Source: Paractinoplanes deccanensis | GTDB taxonomy: Bacteria > Actinomycetota > Actinomycetes > Mycobacteriales > Micromonosporaceae | Length of the DNA stretch: 64,000 bases | Assembly: GCF_016862115.1 (NCBI RefSeq) | Contig: NZ_BOMI01000125.1 | Span: forward strand, 25,139-89,138 | Reading direction: 5' to 3' | Shown here: piece after piece, positions 44,914 through 53,779 of the stretch | Position numbering within the stretch: position 1 is the stretch's first letter | How the letters are laid out: the number at the start of each line of letters is the position of its first letter | Position numbers and translations under genes: made by a program | The notes under the pieces: model-generated | What the model was told of the DNA's origin: nothing | Databases searched by the model: none | What the model saw: only the letters and a program-made list of their open reading frames with translations

Positions 44914-46390
44914 CTTGAGTCTTCCTGGGGCCCGAGCCCCAGACCCCACGCCGTGGGGGCAAGCCCCCCGGATCCCCCAATCAGTGTTTGTGCTGGCCAC
45001 AACGATGGTCGCGCTCGCTTCGCGTGCCAGACTGGATCTCAGCGAGTCTCCCTCAGCACAACGGTGGCCCCTATAACCTTGCCCGGCTGTGCTCGACTCT
45101 CAACGACCCTCCACGGTGATTCCTACCGAGGCTGTACCGGTGCTGTAGCAATGCTGACGACACCGCAGGGCCGACTCGCTCATTGGCAGGGAAGCGAGGC
45201 GTTGCCCATGCGACTGAGCTCCGTCCGCGTGTCGACTCGTGACGCAACTGCTGATCTGCCATAGACGCTGAGCGCTCGCCGACGTCAGCGCCTGTATCTG
45301 GCGTACAGGCCGACGCGCCCGTCACCCTCATGGCCAGAGCTACCGACGCCCCCGTTGACCGGCGTCGTAGATAGCCATACGTCACTGGCCGATAGTGGGC
45401 GTCATGGGGCGACGCTCAATAGGCCCCATGGCGGCCCCAATGACCCAGGATGGCCCGGCGCCGCACCCGACCCCTCGATGCGAGCTCTGGGCGGATCGGT
45501 TGGACCAAATGTTTCACGAGGTCACATGGCGGGTGGCGGTTTGACTCGGCCCGAGAAGGCCGCACGGCTGCTGCACTTCCCTGCCGCACCTGCATCCTCG
45601 CAGGCTCGGCACATCGAATCGTCTTACAAAGCTTCGATCTTGACCGTATGCCGCAACGAACGTAACAAAGGGCCAATATGGGACGGTCGACTCAACCCAG
45701 TGCTGACGCTGCCAGGTTGGTCATAAGACCTGCTTCGACAGACATGGCAACAGCGCAAAGCGTCGCTACCATCCGGCTCACCTTGCTCTCTGGACTCATT
45801 GCCGACGTGGACATTGAGACAAAGGTTGAGACACAAGCCAAACCAAGGAAAATCAGCACCACGGCCCAGTGGCTCAACACTGGGTTCAGCCGACCGGCTC
45901 GGTGATCGATGATAGCCAGGTCCGGCGCGTGGCATCTCCCCCGACCGGGCCTTCAGTGTCAAGGCTTCCCTGACACTGGCTCGTGCCCGCTCCGAGTCGG
46001 TGATGGGTGCGGCGGTGTGCGCCTACGTGCGGGCAGGCCGCAGGCCTGCCTGCCGCTTTGTCGCTGGCCGCTCAGGGCCGCAGAGGCCATCCAGGGCGCC
46101 GGTGGCCGTCGCGAGGACGGATCGATACCGTGCGCCACCGCACACGGCGCTCGACGGCGGGTCACGCTCGTCAAATCCGCTTGCTGCGGCTGCCCAACGG
46201 CGGCAGCGTCCGATTGGCGAATCCAACTTCACGGCCCATAACTATTCGCGCGTGAATTCACTGTGGCTCGCACAGCCAGGCCGGCCAAGTCGATAATGGT
46301 CGGGCCGGCAGGAGAATGTACGGGTTGGAGTGACCAGGGTGCAATCGGCGACGCGCAGGCGGCGCCGCTTGCGAGAGCGCAGGCACTCGG
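44914..46390. other. 1.5 kb with no convincing gene, downstream of the tRNA
   Basis: Short hairpins follow the tRNA (CTGGGGC-ccga-GCCCCAG at 44925-44942, then CCCCAC-gcc-GTGGGG). Beyond that only short overlapping open frames occur in several phases, with poor codon structure and no recognisable domains. Part of the stretch (about 45600-45900) is less GC-rich than its surroundings. A 62-codon minus-strand frame at 45692-45880 would encode two hydrophobic segments, but has no ribosome site. This looks like decayed DNA next to a tRNA insertion site. Confidence 0.5.
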
Positions 46391-47197
46391 CTAGCCGTGC
46401 GCCCGGAGGAATGTCGCCGTCTCGTCCACCGCCTGCGTGACATAAGGCTCGGCCTCGTACAGGTCGACGTGCCGCTCCGTGTCGAGCCATACGGTCTTGT
46501 CGGCGGCCATCGCCGTTGCCAGCTCCGGGGAGCAATAGGCGTCCTCGCGGCCGTGGATGATCAGGCTGGGTGGGAGCAGGGGGCGGACGCTCAGCACGTC
46601 CAGGGTCATCAGGCTGTGCAACGAGCCACGAGTCACCCGATTTGTCCAGTTGAGTGGGTGCTGCGAGTAGTACGACCACGGCTCGTCGCCGGGCATCGCG
46701 GCGTCGCCGGAGGGGGCCACGGCGGGCAGGAACTCGTCGTAGTGGGCCAGCATGCCGGCGAGGGCGGCCCGGTAGGCGTCGAGGCCCATGCGCGCGGCGA
46801 ACCACGCGGGGCTGTTGTAGGCACCGGCGATGCCGGCCACCGCGGTGACACGGGGATCGGTGGCGGCGGCGCGCATCGCGTAGCCGCCGCCCAGGCAGAT
46901 GCCGACCAGGGCGACCCGGTGTGAGCCCGCGAGCAGGCCCACGGCGGCGCGGAGGTCGGCCAGTTTGCCCTGGCTGTCCTCGTGCTGGGGGCGGCCCTCG
47001 CTGGAGCCGAAGCCACGGTGGTCGAAGGCGAGCGTGGTGAAGCCGGCCTCGGCGAGGCGCTTGGCGTACAAGCCGGTGACCTGCTCCTTGACGCCGGTGA
47101 AGGGTCCGGTGAGGACGATGGCCCGGTCGCCGTCGGCTCGGTGCAGGAGGCCGGAGAGGGCCAGGCCCTCGCTACTGAAGGTCACTTCTTCGATCAC
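46391..47197 (-). CDS. Alpha/beta hydrolase with Cys in the nucleophile position
   Basis: The protein is 268 residues. The nucleophile elbow is G99-I-C101-L-G, with cysteine where most esterases have serine, as in dienelactone hydrolase. The acid is probably Asp in IIHGREDAYCS and the His lies in TERHVDLYE, giving a Cys-Asp-His triad. LAFDHRGFGSSEG forms the oxyanion side. The substrate is unknown. The GTG at 47197 is divergent from the HxlR regulator with 22 bases between starts, so the regulator probably controls it. Confidence 0.85.
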   Translation of the reverse strand: MIEEVTFSSEGLALSGLLHRADGDRAIVLTGPFTGVKEQVTGLYAKRLAEAGFTTLAFDHRGFGSSEGRPQHEDSQGKLADLRAAVGLLAGSHRVALVGICLGGGYAMRAAATDPRVTAVAGIAGAYNSPAWFAARMGLDAYRAALAGMLAHYDEFLPAVAPSGDAAMPGDEPWSYYSQHPLNWTNRVTRGSLHSLMTLDVLSVRPLLPPSLIIHGREDAYCSPELATAMAADKTVWLDTERHVDLYEAEPYVTQAVDETATFLRAHG

Positions 47198-47219
47198 GCG
47201 GTGACACTAGGCTTCGAGC

Positions 47220-47579
47220 GTGACCGATGGACAGAGGGCACTTTCGGGTGCCTATCAGGCTGTGGTGCCGGACGTGCTCGAGGAGAGCTGCGCGACCCGG
47301 CAGGCGCTGGAACGGCTGGGCGCCAAATGGCGGGTGCTGCTCGTCTACACGCTGCTGGACGGGCCGCGGCGGACGGCGGAGCTGCGGCGGCGGGTGCCGG
47401 GGATCACGCAGAAGATGTTGACCGAGACGCTGCGGGGCATGGAGGCGGACGGGCTGGTGGAGCGGCGCGTCCTCAAGGAGTCGGCGCCGCAGCACGTCGA
47501 ATATGAGCTGACCGAGCTCGGGCGGATGCTGGAGAAGCCGCTCGCCGCGATCTGTGAGTGGGCGACGCTCAATCGTTGA
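47220..47579 (+). CDS. HxlR family transcriptional regulator
   Basis: The protein is 119 residues. It shows the classic HxlR winged helix: CATRQALERLGAKWRVLLVYTLLDGPRRTAELRRRVPGITQKMLTETLRGME in sequence, then the wing YELTELG. A Cys near residue 24 (ESCATRQ) is placed like the redox-sensing Cys of HypR/HxlR members. The GTG start is divergent to the alpha/beta hydrolase. It overlaps the following minus-strand gene by 11 bases. Confidence 0.9.
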   Translation: MTDGQRALSGAYQAVVPDVLEESCATRQALERLGAKWRVLLVYTLLDGPRRTAELRRRVPGITQKMLTETLRGMEADGLVERRVLKESAPQHVEYELTELGRMLEKPLAAICEWATLNR

Positions 47580-48039
47580 GCTGGGCTCGCTCGATCTCGG
47601 CCAGGGCGGCGGTGAGCACGGCGCGGGTGTCGCGGCCGGGCAGCAGCTCGGCGAGCAGCAGGGCGGCGTGGCGGGCCAGCACGTCCGGCTTGGGTGGCGG
47701 GGTGCCGTCGTCCTCCAGGACGCCGAGAGCGCCAGCCAGCAGGAGCAGCACCACGTGCGGGTCGACCTCGGGCTGCCACGTGGCTGCCGAGCGGACCGCG
47801 CGCTCGAGCACGTCGCGCACCGCGTCGCCGTCGAGGCCGTCGGGGTGGGACTGCTCCAGCAGCAGGCGGGTCGCCGTGCCGAGGATGAGGCCGGTCTGTG
47901 CCGGGTCGAGGGCGGCGAGGCCGGCGACCGCGGCGTCGAGCGCGTCGGCGTCGTGGGCCTGGGCCGCGGCGATCGCCTCCGAGGCGGCGGCCGCGATGGG
48001 GCGGGCGGGGGCCGGGAGATGCCGCCAGTTCTGTTCCAT
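47569..48039 (-). CDS. Hypothetical Ala/Leu-rich helical protein
   Basis: The protein is 156 residues and mainly helical by composition, with no membrane segment and no motif I recognise. Repeated patterns such as ALDAAVAGLAALDPAQTGL suggest a helical-repeat fold. The ATG at 48039 lacks a strong Shine-Dalgarno. A start 17 codons earlier would crowd the divergent serine-hydrolase promoter. Codon positions are consistent with a real gene. The function is unknown. Confidence 0.6.
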   Translation of the reverse strand: MEQNWRHLPAPARPIAAAASEAIAAAQAHDADALDAAVAGLAALDPAQTGLILGTATRLLLEQSHPDGLDGDAVRDVLERAVRSAATWQPEVDPHVVLLLLAGALGVLEDDGTPPPKPDVLARHAALLLAELLPGRDTRAVLTAALAEIERAQLND

Positions 48040-48079
48040 GACGAGGACCATAGCGACGGCGTACGACAGAAAAGGAAAA

Positions 48080-49237
48080 ATGGGCCGCATGCCATCTCAG
48101 CTGCAGCAAGCCATGACCGCGCGGGTGGAGCGCGGCGACTTCCCGGGTCTCGTGGCGGTGGTCGCCCGCGACGATCAGGTGAGCGTCGAGGCCGTCGGCG
48201 TCACCGCGTTCGGAGGCGACGTGCCGATGAGGCGCGACACCCCGTTCCGCATCGCCTCGATGACCAAGCCGGTAATGGCCGTGGCCACGCTGATGCTCGC
48301 CGAGGACGACCTGCTCGACCTCGAGGAGCCGGTGGCGAGGCTGCTGCCCGAGCTCGCCGGCCAGCGGGTGCTCGCCCGGCCGGACGGCCCGCTCGGCGAG
48401 ACGGTCGGCGCCGAGCGGCCCGTCACCGTCGCCGACCTGCTCACGTTCACGCTGGGCTTCGGCGCGGTCATCGACGGCGACCGGGTCGACCCGCCCTGGC
48501 CGATCGTGCGGGCGTGGCAGGAGCTCGACCTCCAGATGCTCGGCATGTGGCCGCGCACGCCGCACGGCCCGGACGAGTGGATCAAGCGGTTCGGGTCGCT
48601 GCCGCTGATCACCCAGCCGGGCAGCCGATGGCACTACAACGCGGGCACGCTCATCCTCGGCGTGCTGCTCGCCCGGGCCGCCGGCAAGCCGCTGGGCGAC
48701 CTGCTGCGCGAGCGCGTCTTCGAGCCGCTGGGCATGACGTCGACGGGGTTCTCCTCGCCGCGGGCCGCTGAGCTGCCCACCCAGTACGAGAACGGCGACA
48801 CGCAGGAGATCGGGGCGGCCGGCGACTGGGGCCGGCAGCCGGTCTTCCCGTCCGGCTCCGGCGGGTTGATCTCCACCGCCGACGACTATCTGGCCTTCGC
48901 GCGGCTGCTGCTCGCCAAGGGCGTCCACGGCGGCACGAGGCTGCTGTCGGAGCAGTCCGTCGAGGCGATGACCACCAACCACCTCTCGCCGGCCCAGATC
49001 GAGTCGGGCTCCTTCTTCCTGGAGGGCAGTGGCTGGGGTTACGGTCTGGCGGTCACGGTCGCGGCGGACGAGGTCTCCGGGCCCGGGCGGTACGGGTGGT
49101 CCGGCGGCTGCGGCACGACCTGGTTCAACGATCCCCGCGAGGGCCTGACCCTGATCGTGCTGAGCCAGGTCTCCGATCTGCTGTGGAACGGCACCATCCC
49201 GGAGTTCGGCAAGCTGGCGTACAACTTCCGTCCGTAA
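48080..49237 (+). CDS. Serine hydrolase, class C beta-lactamase/esterase family
   Basis: The protein is 385 residues. The catalytic S60-M-T-K63 lies in FRIASMTKPVMAV, the Tyr is in WHYNAGTLIL (about 186) and the third motif is in GWSGGCGTTW. These define the beta-lactamase/EstB/DD-peptidase family. No signal peptide is seen, so a cytoplasmic esterase is likelier than a secreted antibiotic resistance enzyme. AAAGGA lies just before the ATG at 48080. An ATG three codons later is also possible. The SnoaL-like gene follows 24 bases later and is probably co-transcribed. Confidence 0.9.
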   Translation: MGRMPSQLQQAMTARVERGDFPGLVAVVARDDQVSVEAVGVTAFGGDVPMRRDTPFRIASMTKPVMAVATLMLAEDDLLDLEEPVARLLPELAGQRVLARPDGPLGETVGAERPVTVADLLTFTLGFGAVIDGDRVDPPWPIVRAWQELDLQMLGMWPRTPHGPDEWIKRFGSLPLITQPGSRWHYNAGTLILGVLLARAAGKPLGDLLRERVFEPLGMTSTGFSSPRAAELPTQYENGDTQEIGAAGDWGRQPVFPSGSGGLISTADDYLAFARLLLAKGVHGGTRLLSEQSVEAMTTNHLSPAQIESGSFFLEGSGWGYGLAVTVAADEVSGPGRYGWSGGCGTTWFNDPREGLTLIVLSQVSDLLWNGTIPEFGKLAYNFRP

Positions 49238-49261
49238 GTCCGAAAGGCAAGGGGAGGCGCG

Positions 49262-49621
49262 ATGACCAGTCTCGACGCGGTGACGGCGTGGATGGGCAAC
49301 TACCGCAAGGCGTGGGAGTCCAACGATCCACGCCACATCGGCGACCTCTTCGCGGAGGACGCGGCCTACTTCACCGAGCCCTACGCCAAGCCGTGGATCG
49401 GCCGCGACACGATCGTCGAGAAGTGGCTCGAGATCAAGGACGAGCCGGGCTCGACCACGTTCGACTGGCATCCGGTCCTGATCACCGAGGAGCTGGCCGT
49501 CATCGAGGCGACGACCACCTATCCGAACGACGTCTACAGCAACCTGTGGCTGCTCCGCCTCGACCAGCTGGGGCAGGCACGCCAGTTCACCGAGTGGTGG
49601 ATGAAGCACCCGAAACCGTAG
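49262..49621 (+). CDS. SnoaL/NTF2-like fold protein
   Basis: The protein is 119 residues. AWMGNYRKAWESNDPRHIGDLFAEDAAYFTEPYAKPWIGRDTI is the typical opening of SnoaL-like NTF2-fold proteins, which include isomerases, cyclases and binding proteins. The substrate is unknown. The ATG has GGGGAGG upstream. The last 35 bases overlap the convergent CocE-type gene. Confidence 0.85.
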   Translation: MTSLDAVTAWMGNYRKAWESNDPRHIGDLFAEDAAYFTEPYAKPWIGRDTIVEKWLEIKDEPGSTTFDWHPVLITEELAVIEATTTYPNDVYSNLWLLRLDQLGQARQFTEWWMKHPKP

Positions 49622-51311
49622 GAGCGGCGGCGGCCACCGGCAGCAGGAGCCGGGAGCCGGCGCAGTGGATCGTGTGCAGGCAGGGGCAATGGGTGCGGGC
49701 CTCGGCCGGCGCTCCCGGCGTGCCCAGGTTGCGGGCGTAGCGCGGGAACGAGCCGCCCGACACCTGGAGCCGCAGGCGGTGGCCCGCGCGCAGCCGGTGG
49801 AAGCAGGCGTCGAGTGTGAGCGTCAGGTGCTGCACCTCGCCCGCGGGCACGGCCGGGTCGAGGCGGTGCAGGTGGTCGGAGAAATTGCGGGAGCGGCCGC
49901 GCTCGTCGACGTCGCAGAGGCGGACGAAGACGTCGGCGTGCGGCGGGTCGACGGCGATCGCGAGCTCCACGGTCGGCGAGCCGATCACGTCGACGGCGGT
50001 CGGCAGCGGATCGGTGGTGAAGGTGACGACGTCGGGCCGGGCCTCCAGCCTGCGGTTGTCCTTGACGCCCATCGAGCCGGTGAGCGTGCGGCCGCCGACG
50101 GTCGGGGTGGGCCGCCGCGGGTCGTAGCGGAAGCTCACCGTGCCCTCCTCCGGGCCGATCCGGACGGCGTCGGGCACCGGGGGCGCGGCCGAGGCCGGGG
50201 GTGGCGTCGCCACCGGGGACGCGGCGAGCGTCAACGTCCGCGAGGCGTGCAGCTGGAACACGGCGGGCGTCGCGGGCGGCGGCCACGCGGCCATCTCGTG
50301 CCAGCGGCCCTCGCCCGTGCGGTAGACGCGCACCGCAGCCCTGCGGGCCGGGCGCCCGCCGGCCATGTGCTGATCGAGCCAGGCGAGGCCCTCGCGGGCC
50401 ACCACGGCGGCGCCCTGGAGGCCCAGTTGCAGGTGGGTCCACGGCCCGACGGTGAGTGCCACGTCGACGCCGCGGGAGCGCAATGCCTCGTACTGGAAAA
50501 GGGTTTGTGTCAAAAAAAGATCTTGCCAGCCGCCGATCAGAAGAACCGGGACATCGGCCCGGGAAAGCGACTCCCCGGCGCGATAGGGCTGCCACCACGG
50601 ATCGTCGCCGTCGGGGTGTGAAAGCCATTCGCGATACCACGGCGCGCGGCCGCGCAGGACCGGATCGGCGGCGTCCGGAATGGGCAGGCCGGCCAGCGCG
50701 GGGCGCAGGCGGCGGGGCGCGGAGGCGCCGTTGCGGACGCGCGCGACGAGGCCGCCGTCCTCCTGATGGGCGATCATGTCGCTCCAGCCGAGGAAGTCGC
50801 CGACCGTGAACGCGCCCGTGCCGAAGACGGCCTCGCGGAAGTCGTGCGGCCCGACCAGGACGACGGCGGCGCGCAACTCCGGCGGCGGATCCTGCATCAG
50901 CGCCCACTGCGCCCAGGCGAGGTACGACGCGCCGAAGGTGGCCAGCCGCCCGTCGAACCAGGACTGTCCGCGCAGCCAGGCGACCGTGTCCTGGCCGTCC
51001 TCGGCCTCCTGCGCCATGGGCCGGAACGTGCCGCCCGAGCCGAACGTGCCCCGCACGCTCTGGATGATCACGTGGTAGCCGCGGGCCGCGTAGAGGCGGC
51101 CCTCCAGGAGCGAGGTGGGCAAGCCCCGGCCGTACGGGGTGCGCACGAGCACCGTGCCGCGCGGCTTGCGCGTACGCGGGGCGAAGTGGTCCGCGGCGAG
51201 GGTGACGCCGTCGCGCATCGGGACGCGGACGGCGGACACGGTGTAGTCGTTCGCCGCCGGGGCCACGCGCAGCAGCCGGCCGAGGGCCGCGTCGGTCAGG
51301 CGAGAAGCCAT
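49587..51311 (-). CDS. CocE/NonD family hydrolase (X-Pro dipeptidyl-peptidase-like)
   Basis: The protein is 574 residues. It opens with VRVPMRDGVTLAADHFAP and has the nucleophile region ATFGASYLAWAQWAL, in which Ser lies in GASYL as in cocaine esterase CocE. Then come VLLIGGWQDLF with the acid and VGPWTHLQLG with the His. A C-terminal jelly-roll domain (about 330-550) is typical of the S15 peptidase/CocE group. It hydrolyses acyl esters or peptide bonds; the substrate is unknown. GGAGGA precedes the ATG at 51311. It diverges from the kinase gene. Confidence 0.9.
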   Translation of the reverse strand: MASRLTDAALGRLLRVAPAANDYTVSAVRVPMRDGVTLAADHFAPRTRKPRGTVLVRTPYGRGLPTSLLEGRLYAARGYHVIIQSVRGTFGSGGTFRPMAQEAEDGQDTVAWLRGQSWFDGRLATFGASYLAWAQWALMQDPPPELRAAVVLVGPHDFREAVFGTGAFTVGDFLGWSDMIAHQEDGGLVARVRNGASAPRRLRPALAGLPIPDAADPVLRGRAPWYREWLSHPDGDDPWWQPYRAGESLSRADVPVLLIGGWQDLFLTQTLFQYEALRSRGVDVALTVGPWTHLQLGLQGAAVVAREGLAWLDQHMAGGRPARRAAVRVYRTGEGRWHEMAAWPPPATPAVFQLHASRTLTLAASPVATPPPASAAPPVPDAVRIGPEEGTVSFRYDPRRPTPTVGGRTLTGSMGVKDNRRLEARPDVVTFTTDPLPTAVDVIGSPTVELAIAVDPPHADVFVRLCDVDERGRSRNFSDHLHRLDPAVPAGEVQHLTLTLDACFHRLRAGHRLRLQVSGGSFPRYARNLGTPGAPAEARTHCPCLHTIHCAGSRLLLPVAAAAPTVSGASSTTR

Positions 51312-51429
51312 GATCAATTCCTCCATCATTCGGAGAACCGCCAAGAACAATAAGCCGAATGCGAATGTGAAGGCCATTCGAGTGGCACCCGGATGTGCGA
51401 TTTCCCGGCGAGACGGGCACACTGCCACG

Positions 51430-53688
51430 GTGGAGGTTCGGGAAACACTCGGCGGCCGCTACAAATTGCTCGGCCGGCTCGGCAGCGGCGGCATGGCGGT
51501 CGTGTGGCGCGCCCGCGACGAAGTCCTCGGCCGCCGCGTCGCGGTCAAGGTGCTGGCCGCCCGTTTCGCGGGCGACCCGCAGTCACGCGCCCGCATCCGC
51601 GACGAGGCACGCGCCGCCGCGGCCCTCTCCCACCCCAACATCGCCCAGGTCTACGACTTCGGCGAGGCGAGCGCCGGCGAGTCGGGCACCCCGCTGCCGT
51701 ACGTGGTCATGGAACTGATCAACGGCCCGACGCTGCAGCAGAAGGTCTCTGCCGGCCCGCTGCCGCCACGCAAGGTCTTCCGCATCTGCGGCGAGGTGGC
51801 GGCGGCCCTGGCGGCCGCGCACGCCGACGGCCTGGTCCACCGCGACATCAAGATGGCGAACATCATGGTCACCCCGATGGGTGCCAAGGTCGTCGACTTC
51901 GGCATCGCCGCCGCGGTGGGTCTCGAACCCGAGGAGATGCTCGTCGGCACCCCCGCCTACCTGGCCCCCGAGCGCCTCTCCGGAGCGGCGGTCGAGCCGG
52001 CCTCCGACGTGTACGCGCTGGGCGTGCTGCTCTACCGCCTGCTCGCGCACGAGTCGCCGTGGAGCGTCGAGAGCACCACCCAGATGCTGCAAGCGCACGT
52101 GTACGTCGATCCGGCGCCCCTGCCCGACCTGCCCGGCGTGCCCGCCGCCGTCGCCGACCTGATCACCCGCTGCCTGCGCAAGGACCCGGCCGACCGCCCC
52201 ACCGCGAGCGAGGTGTCGGTCACCCTGGCGGACGCGGCGGAGGCAGCTGCGATTTCCCATTCTGTACGGGCGCCGGACCGCGACCCGGGCGCAGATGGGC
52301 CGTCCCCGGCTCCCGAGCGCAGGACCGGCACCGAGCCCCCGGCCGGCCAGCGGCACCCCGATGCCGGCCCGGCCGACCGCCGACGCTCGGATGCCGGCCC
52401 GGCCGACCAGCGGCGCCCGGATGCCGGCCCGGCCGGCCACCAACGCTCGGATGCCGGCCCGGCCGACCAGCGGCGCCCCGATGCCGACCCGGCCGGCCAC
52501 CAACGCCCCGATGCCGACCCGGCCGGCCGCCGGCGCCCGGACGCCGACCCGGCCGGCCGCCGACGCTCGGATGCCGGCCCGGCCGGCGGTTCGGGCCGCG
52601 GCGGCGACTGGGATCAGCGGAGGCCCGCATCCGGGTACGTAGCGGAGCAGCGTGGCGCCGACGGTGGGACCGATGCCCGCGTCGGTGCGGGCGCCATCCC
52701 AGCGGGTGCCGTCCATGGCGAGCCCACCCCGGCAGGCGGCGGTCACGCTCCGGCTGCGTTCAGGAGAAGCGACCGTGCCGGCGCCCGCACGTCAGGGGGC
52801 CGTGCTGCCGCCGCACCCCAAAGCGACAACCGCGCCGGCGCAACCCCGCCCGGCGGCGGCCGCACGGGCGCGTCCTCAACGGCTGCCGGCGGCCACACGG
52901 GCGCGTCCTCAACAGCTGCCGGCGGCCACACGGGCGCGTCCTCAACGGCTGCCGGTGGGCGCCGGGGCGGTTCCGCGCGGGTGGCGTTCGGCTATGCGGA
53001 CGGGGCGGCGGCCACCCGGGTCGAAGTGCTCGGTAGCCCGGGACGCGAGACTGCGGTTGAGGGTGGGCGGCGACCCGTACAGCTTGAAAGGAAGAAGCTC
53101 CTGGCGGGAGCCGCGGCAGTGGCGGTGATCGTCGGTGGGCTGGCGGCCTGGGGTCTGACCGGGGGCGGGGAGGGTGAGCGGCGGCCGGAGGCGGCGGTCG
53201 CGCCCACGTCGCCGGCGCCGGCGGCCAGCAGAGGGTTCGGGGCGCCGCCGATGCGAGCGGACCGTGGCGGGCAGGCGCCCGGAGTCACGGAGTCGCCGGC
53301 ACCCGGCATGACAGTCTCCAGTGGAGTGTTGCCGTCCGTTGCGGCGCCGTTGTTACCGGTCGTGCCGCCGCGCAGTGCGGCGCCCACGGTCAGTGATTCG
53401 GCCGAGGCGCCCCCGTCGGCGTCCGCGGCGCCGCCCGAGGGCAAGAAGATCACCTCGCCGGGTGGGACGGTGCATGCCGTCTGCGAACAGGGCAAGGCAC
53501 GGCTGACGATATGGGAGGCGGCACCCGGCTTCGTGGCGAAGGACGTCGAGGCGGGGCCGGCGTTCACGGCGCGGATCGTCTTTGTCACGTCGGACACCGA
53601 GATGCAGGCCGGTAAGCCGGCCAAGAAGTACCGCATCACCGTGACCTGCGTCGCCGGCGAGCCCACGCCGGTGATGTTGCCGCTCTAG
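51430..53688 (+). CDS. Membrane-anchored serine/threonine protein kinase with repeat-rich linker
   Basis: The protein is 752 residues. The kinase domain covers residues 1-285: Gly loop LGSGGMAVVW, Lys40 in VAVKVL, HRDIKMANI (137), DFG (about 156) and GTPAYLAPE. A long disordered linker carries two separate tandem repeats, eight 10-residue units and three 11-residue units. One membrane helix lies at about 556-576 after RKK. The extracytoplasmic end is Pro/Ala-rich with a small C-terminal domain of about 85 residues containing two cysteines (HAVCEQG, VTCVAG) and no PASTA repeats. It resembles Hanks-type sensor kinases. The GTG start is chosen just before the kinase domain. Confidence 0.9.
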   Translation: MEVRETLGGRYKLLGRLGSGGMAVVWRARDEVLGRRVAVKVLAARFAGDPQSRARIRDEARAAAALSHPNIAQVYDFGEASAGESGTPLPYVVMELINGPTLQQKVSAGPLPPRKVFRICGEVAAALAAAHADGLVHRDIKMANIMVTPMGAKVVDFGIAAAVGLEPEEMLVGTPAYLAPERLSGAAVEPASDVYALGVLLYRLLAHESPWSVESTTQMLQAHVYVDPAPLPDLPGVPAAVADLITRCLRKDPADRPTASEVSVTLADAAEAAAISHSVRAPDRDPGADGPSPAPERRTGTEPPAGQRHPDAGPADRRRSDAGPADQRRPDAGPAGHQRSDAGPADQRRPDADPAGHQRPDADPAGRRRPDADPAGRRRSDAGPAGGSGRGGDWDQRRPASGYVAEQRGADGGTDARVGAGAIPAGAVHGEPTPAGGGHAPAAFRRSDRAGARTSGGRAAAAPQSDNRAGATPPGGGRTGASSTAAGGHTGASSTAAGGHTGASSTAAGGRRGGSARVAFGYADGAAATRVEVLGSPGRETAVEGGRRPVQLERKKLLAGAAAVAVIVGGLAAWGLTGGGEGERRPEAAVAPTSPAPAASRGFGAPPMRADRGGQAPGVTESPAPGMTVSSGVLPSVAAPLLPVVPPRSAAPTVSDSAEAPPSASAAPPEGKKITSPGGTVHAVCEQGKARLTIWEAAPGFVAKDVEAGPAFTARIVFVTSDTEMQAGKPAKKYRITVTCVAGEPTPVMLPL
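52361..52600 (+). repeat. Eight 30-base tandem repeats in the kinase linker
   Basis: Units start at 52361, 52391, 52421, 52451, 52481, 52511, 52541 and 52571 with ATGCCGGCCCGGCCGACC-like words. They encode DAGPADQRRP-type decapeptides. High identity at DNA level implies recent expansion or contraction. Confidence 0.95.
52855..52953 (+). repeat. Three 33-base tandem repeats in the kinase linker
   Basis: Three nearly identical units (starts 52855, 52888 and 52921) encode GGHTGASSTAA-type 11-residue repeats. Only one or two bases differ between units. Confidence 0.95.
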
Positions 53689-53703
53689 CGCCGCCCGTGA
53701 TCG

Positions 53704-53779
53704 TCATGGTCCCGGCGCCGTCTCGGCGGCGACCAGCGAGTCGGCCACGGTGATGCGGGACTGAGGAACGCGCGGCCGC
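53704..53779 (-). pseudogene. Duplicated 3' remnant of the ArsR-like regulator gene
   Basis: This stretch translates to SRITVADSLVAAETAPGP and a stop. It closely copies the C-terminus of the adjacent regulator (SRTTVADSLVAAAS). The similarity is also clear at DNA level (GGCGGCGACCAGCGAGTCGG in both, 69 bases apart). It has no start or DNA-binding domain, so it is a leftover of a tandem duplication or of a deleted paralogue. Confidence 0.75.

Noticed and set aside
45071..45385. Possible decayed integrase end downstream of the tRNA (minus strand, TYGYL-like start)
   Set aside because: The only resemblance is a TYGYL string. No R-H-R-Y catalytic set can be traced, so I do not call an integrase.
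52361..52600. Regular 30-base repeats that superficially resemble a CRISPR array
   Set aside because: There are no spacers. The units abut in the reading frame of the kinase linker.
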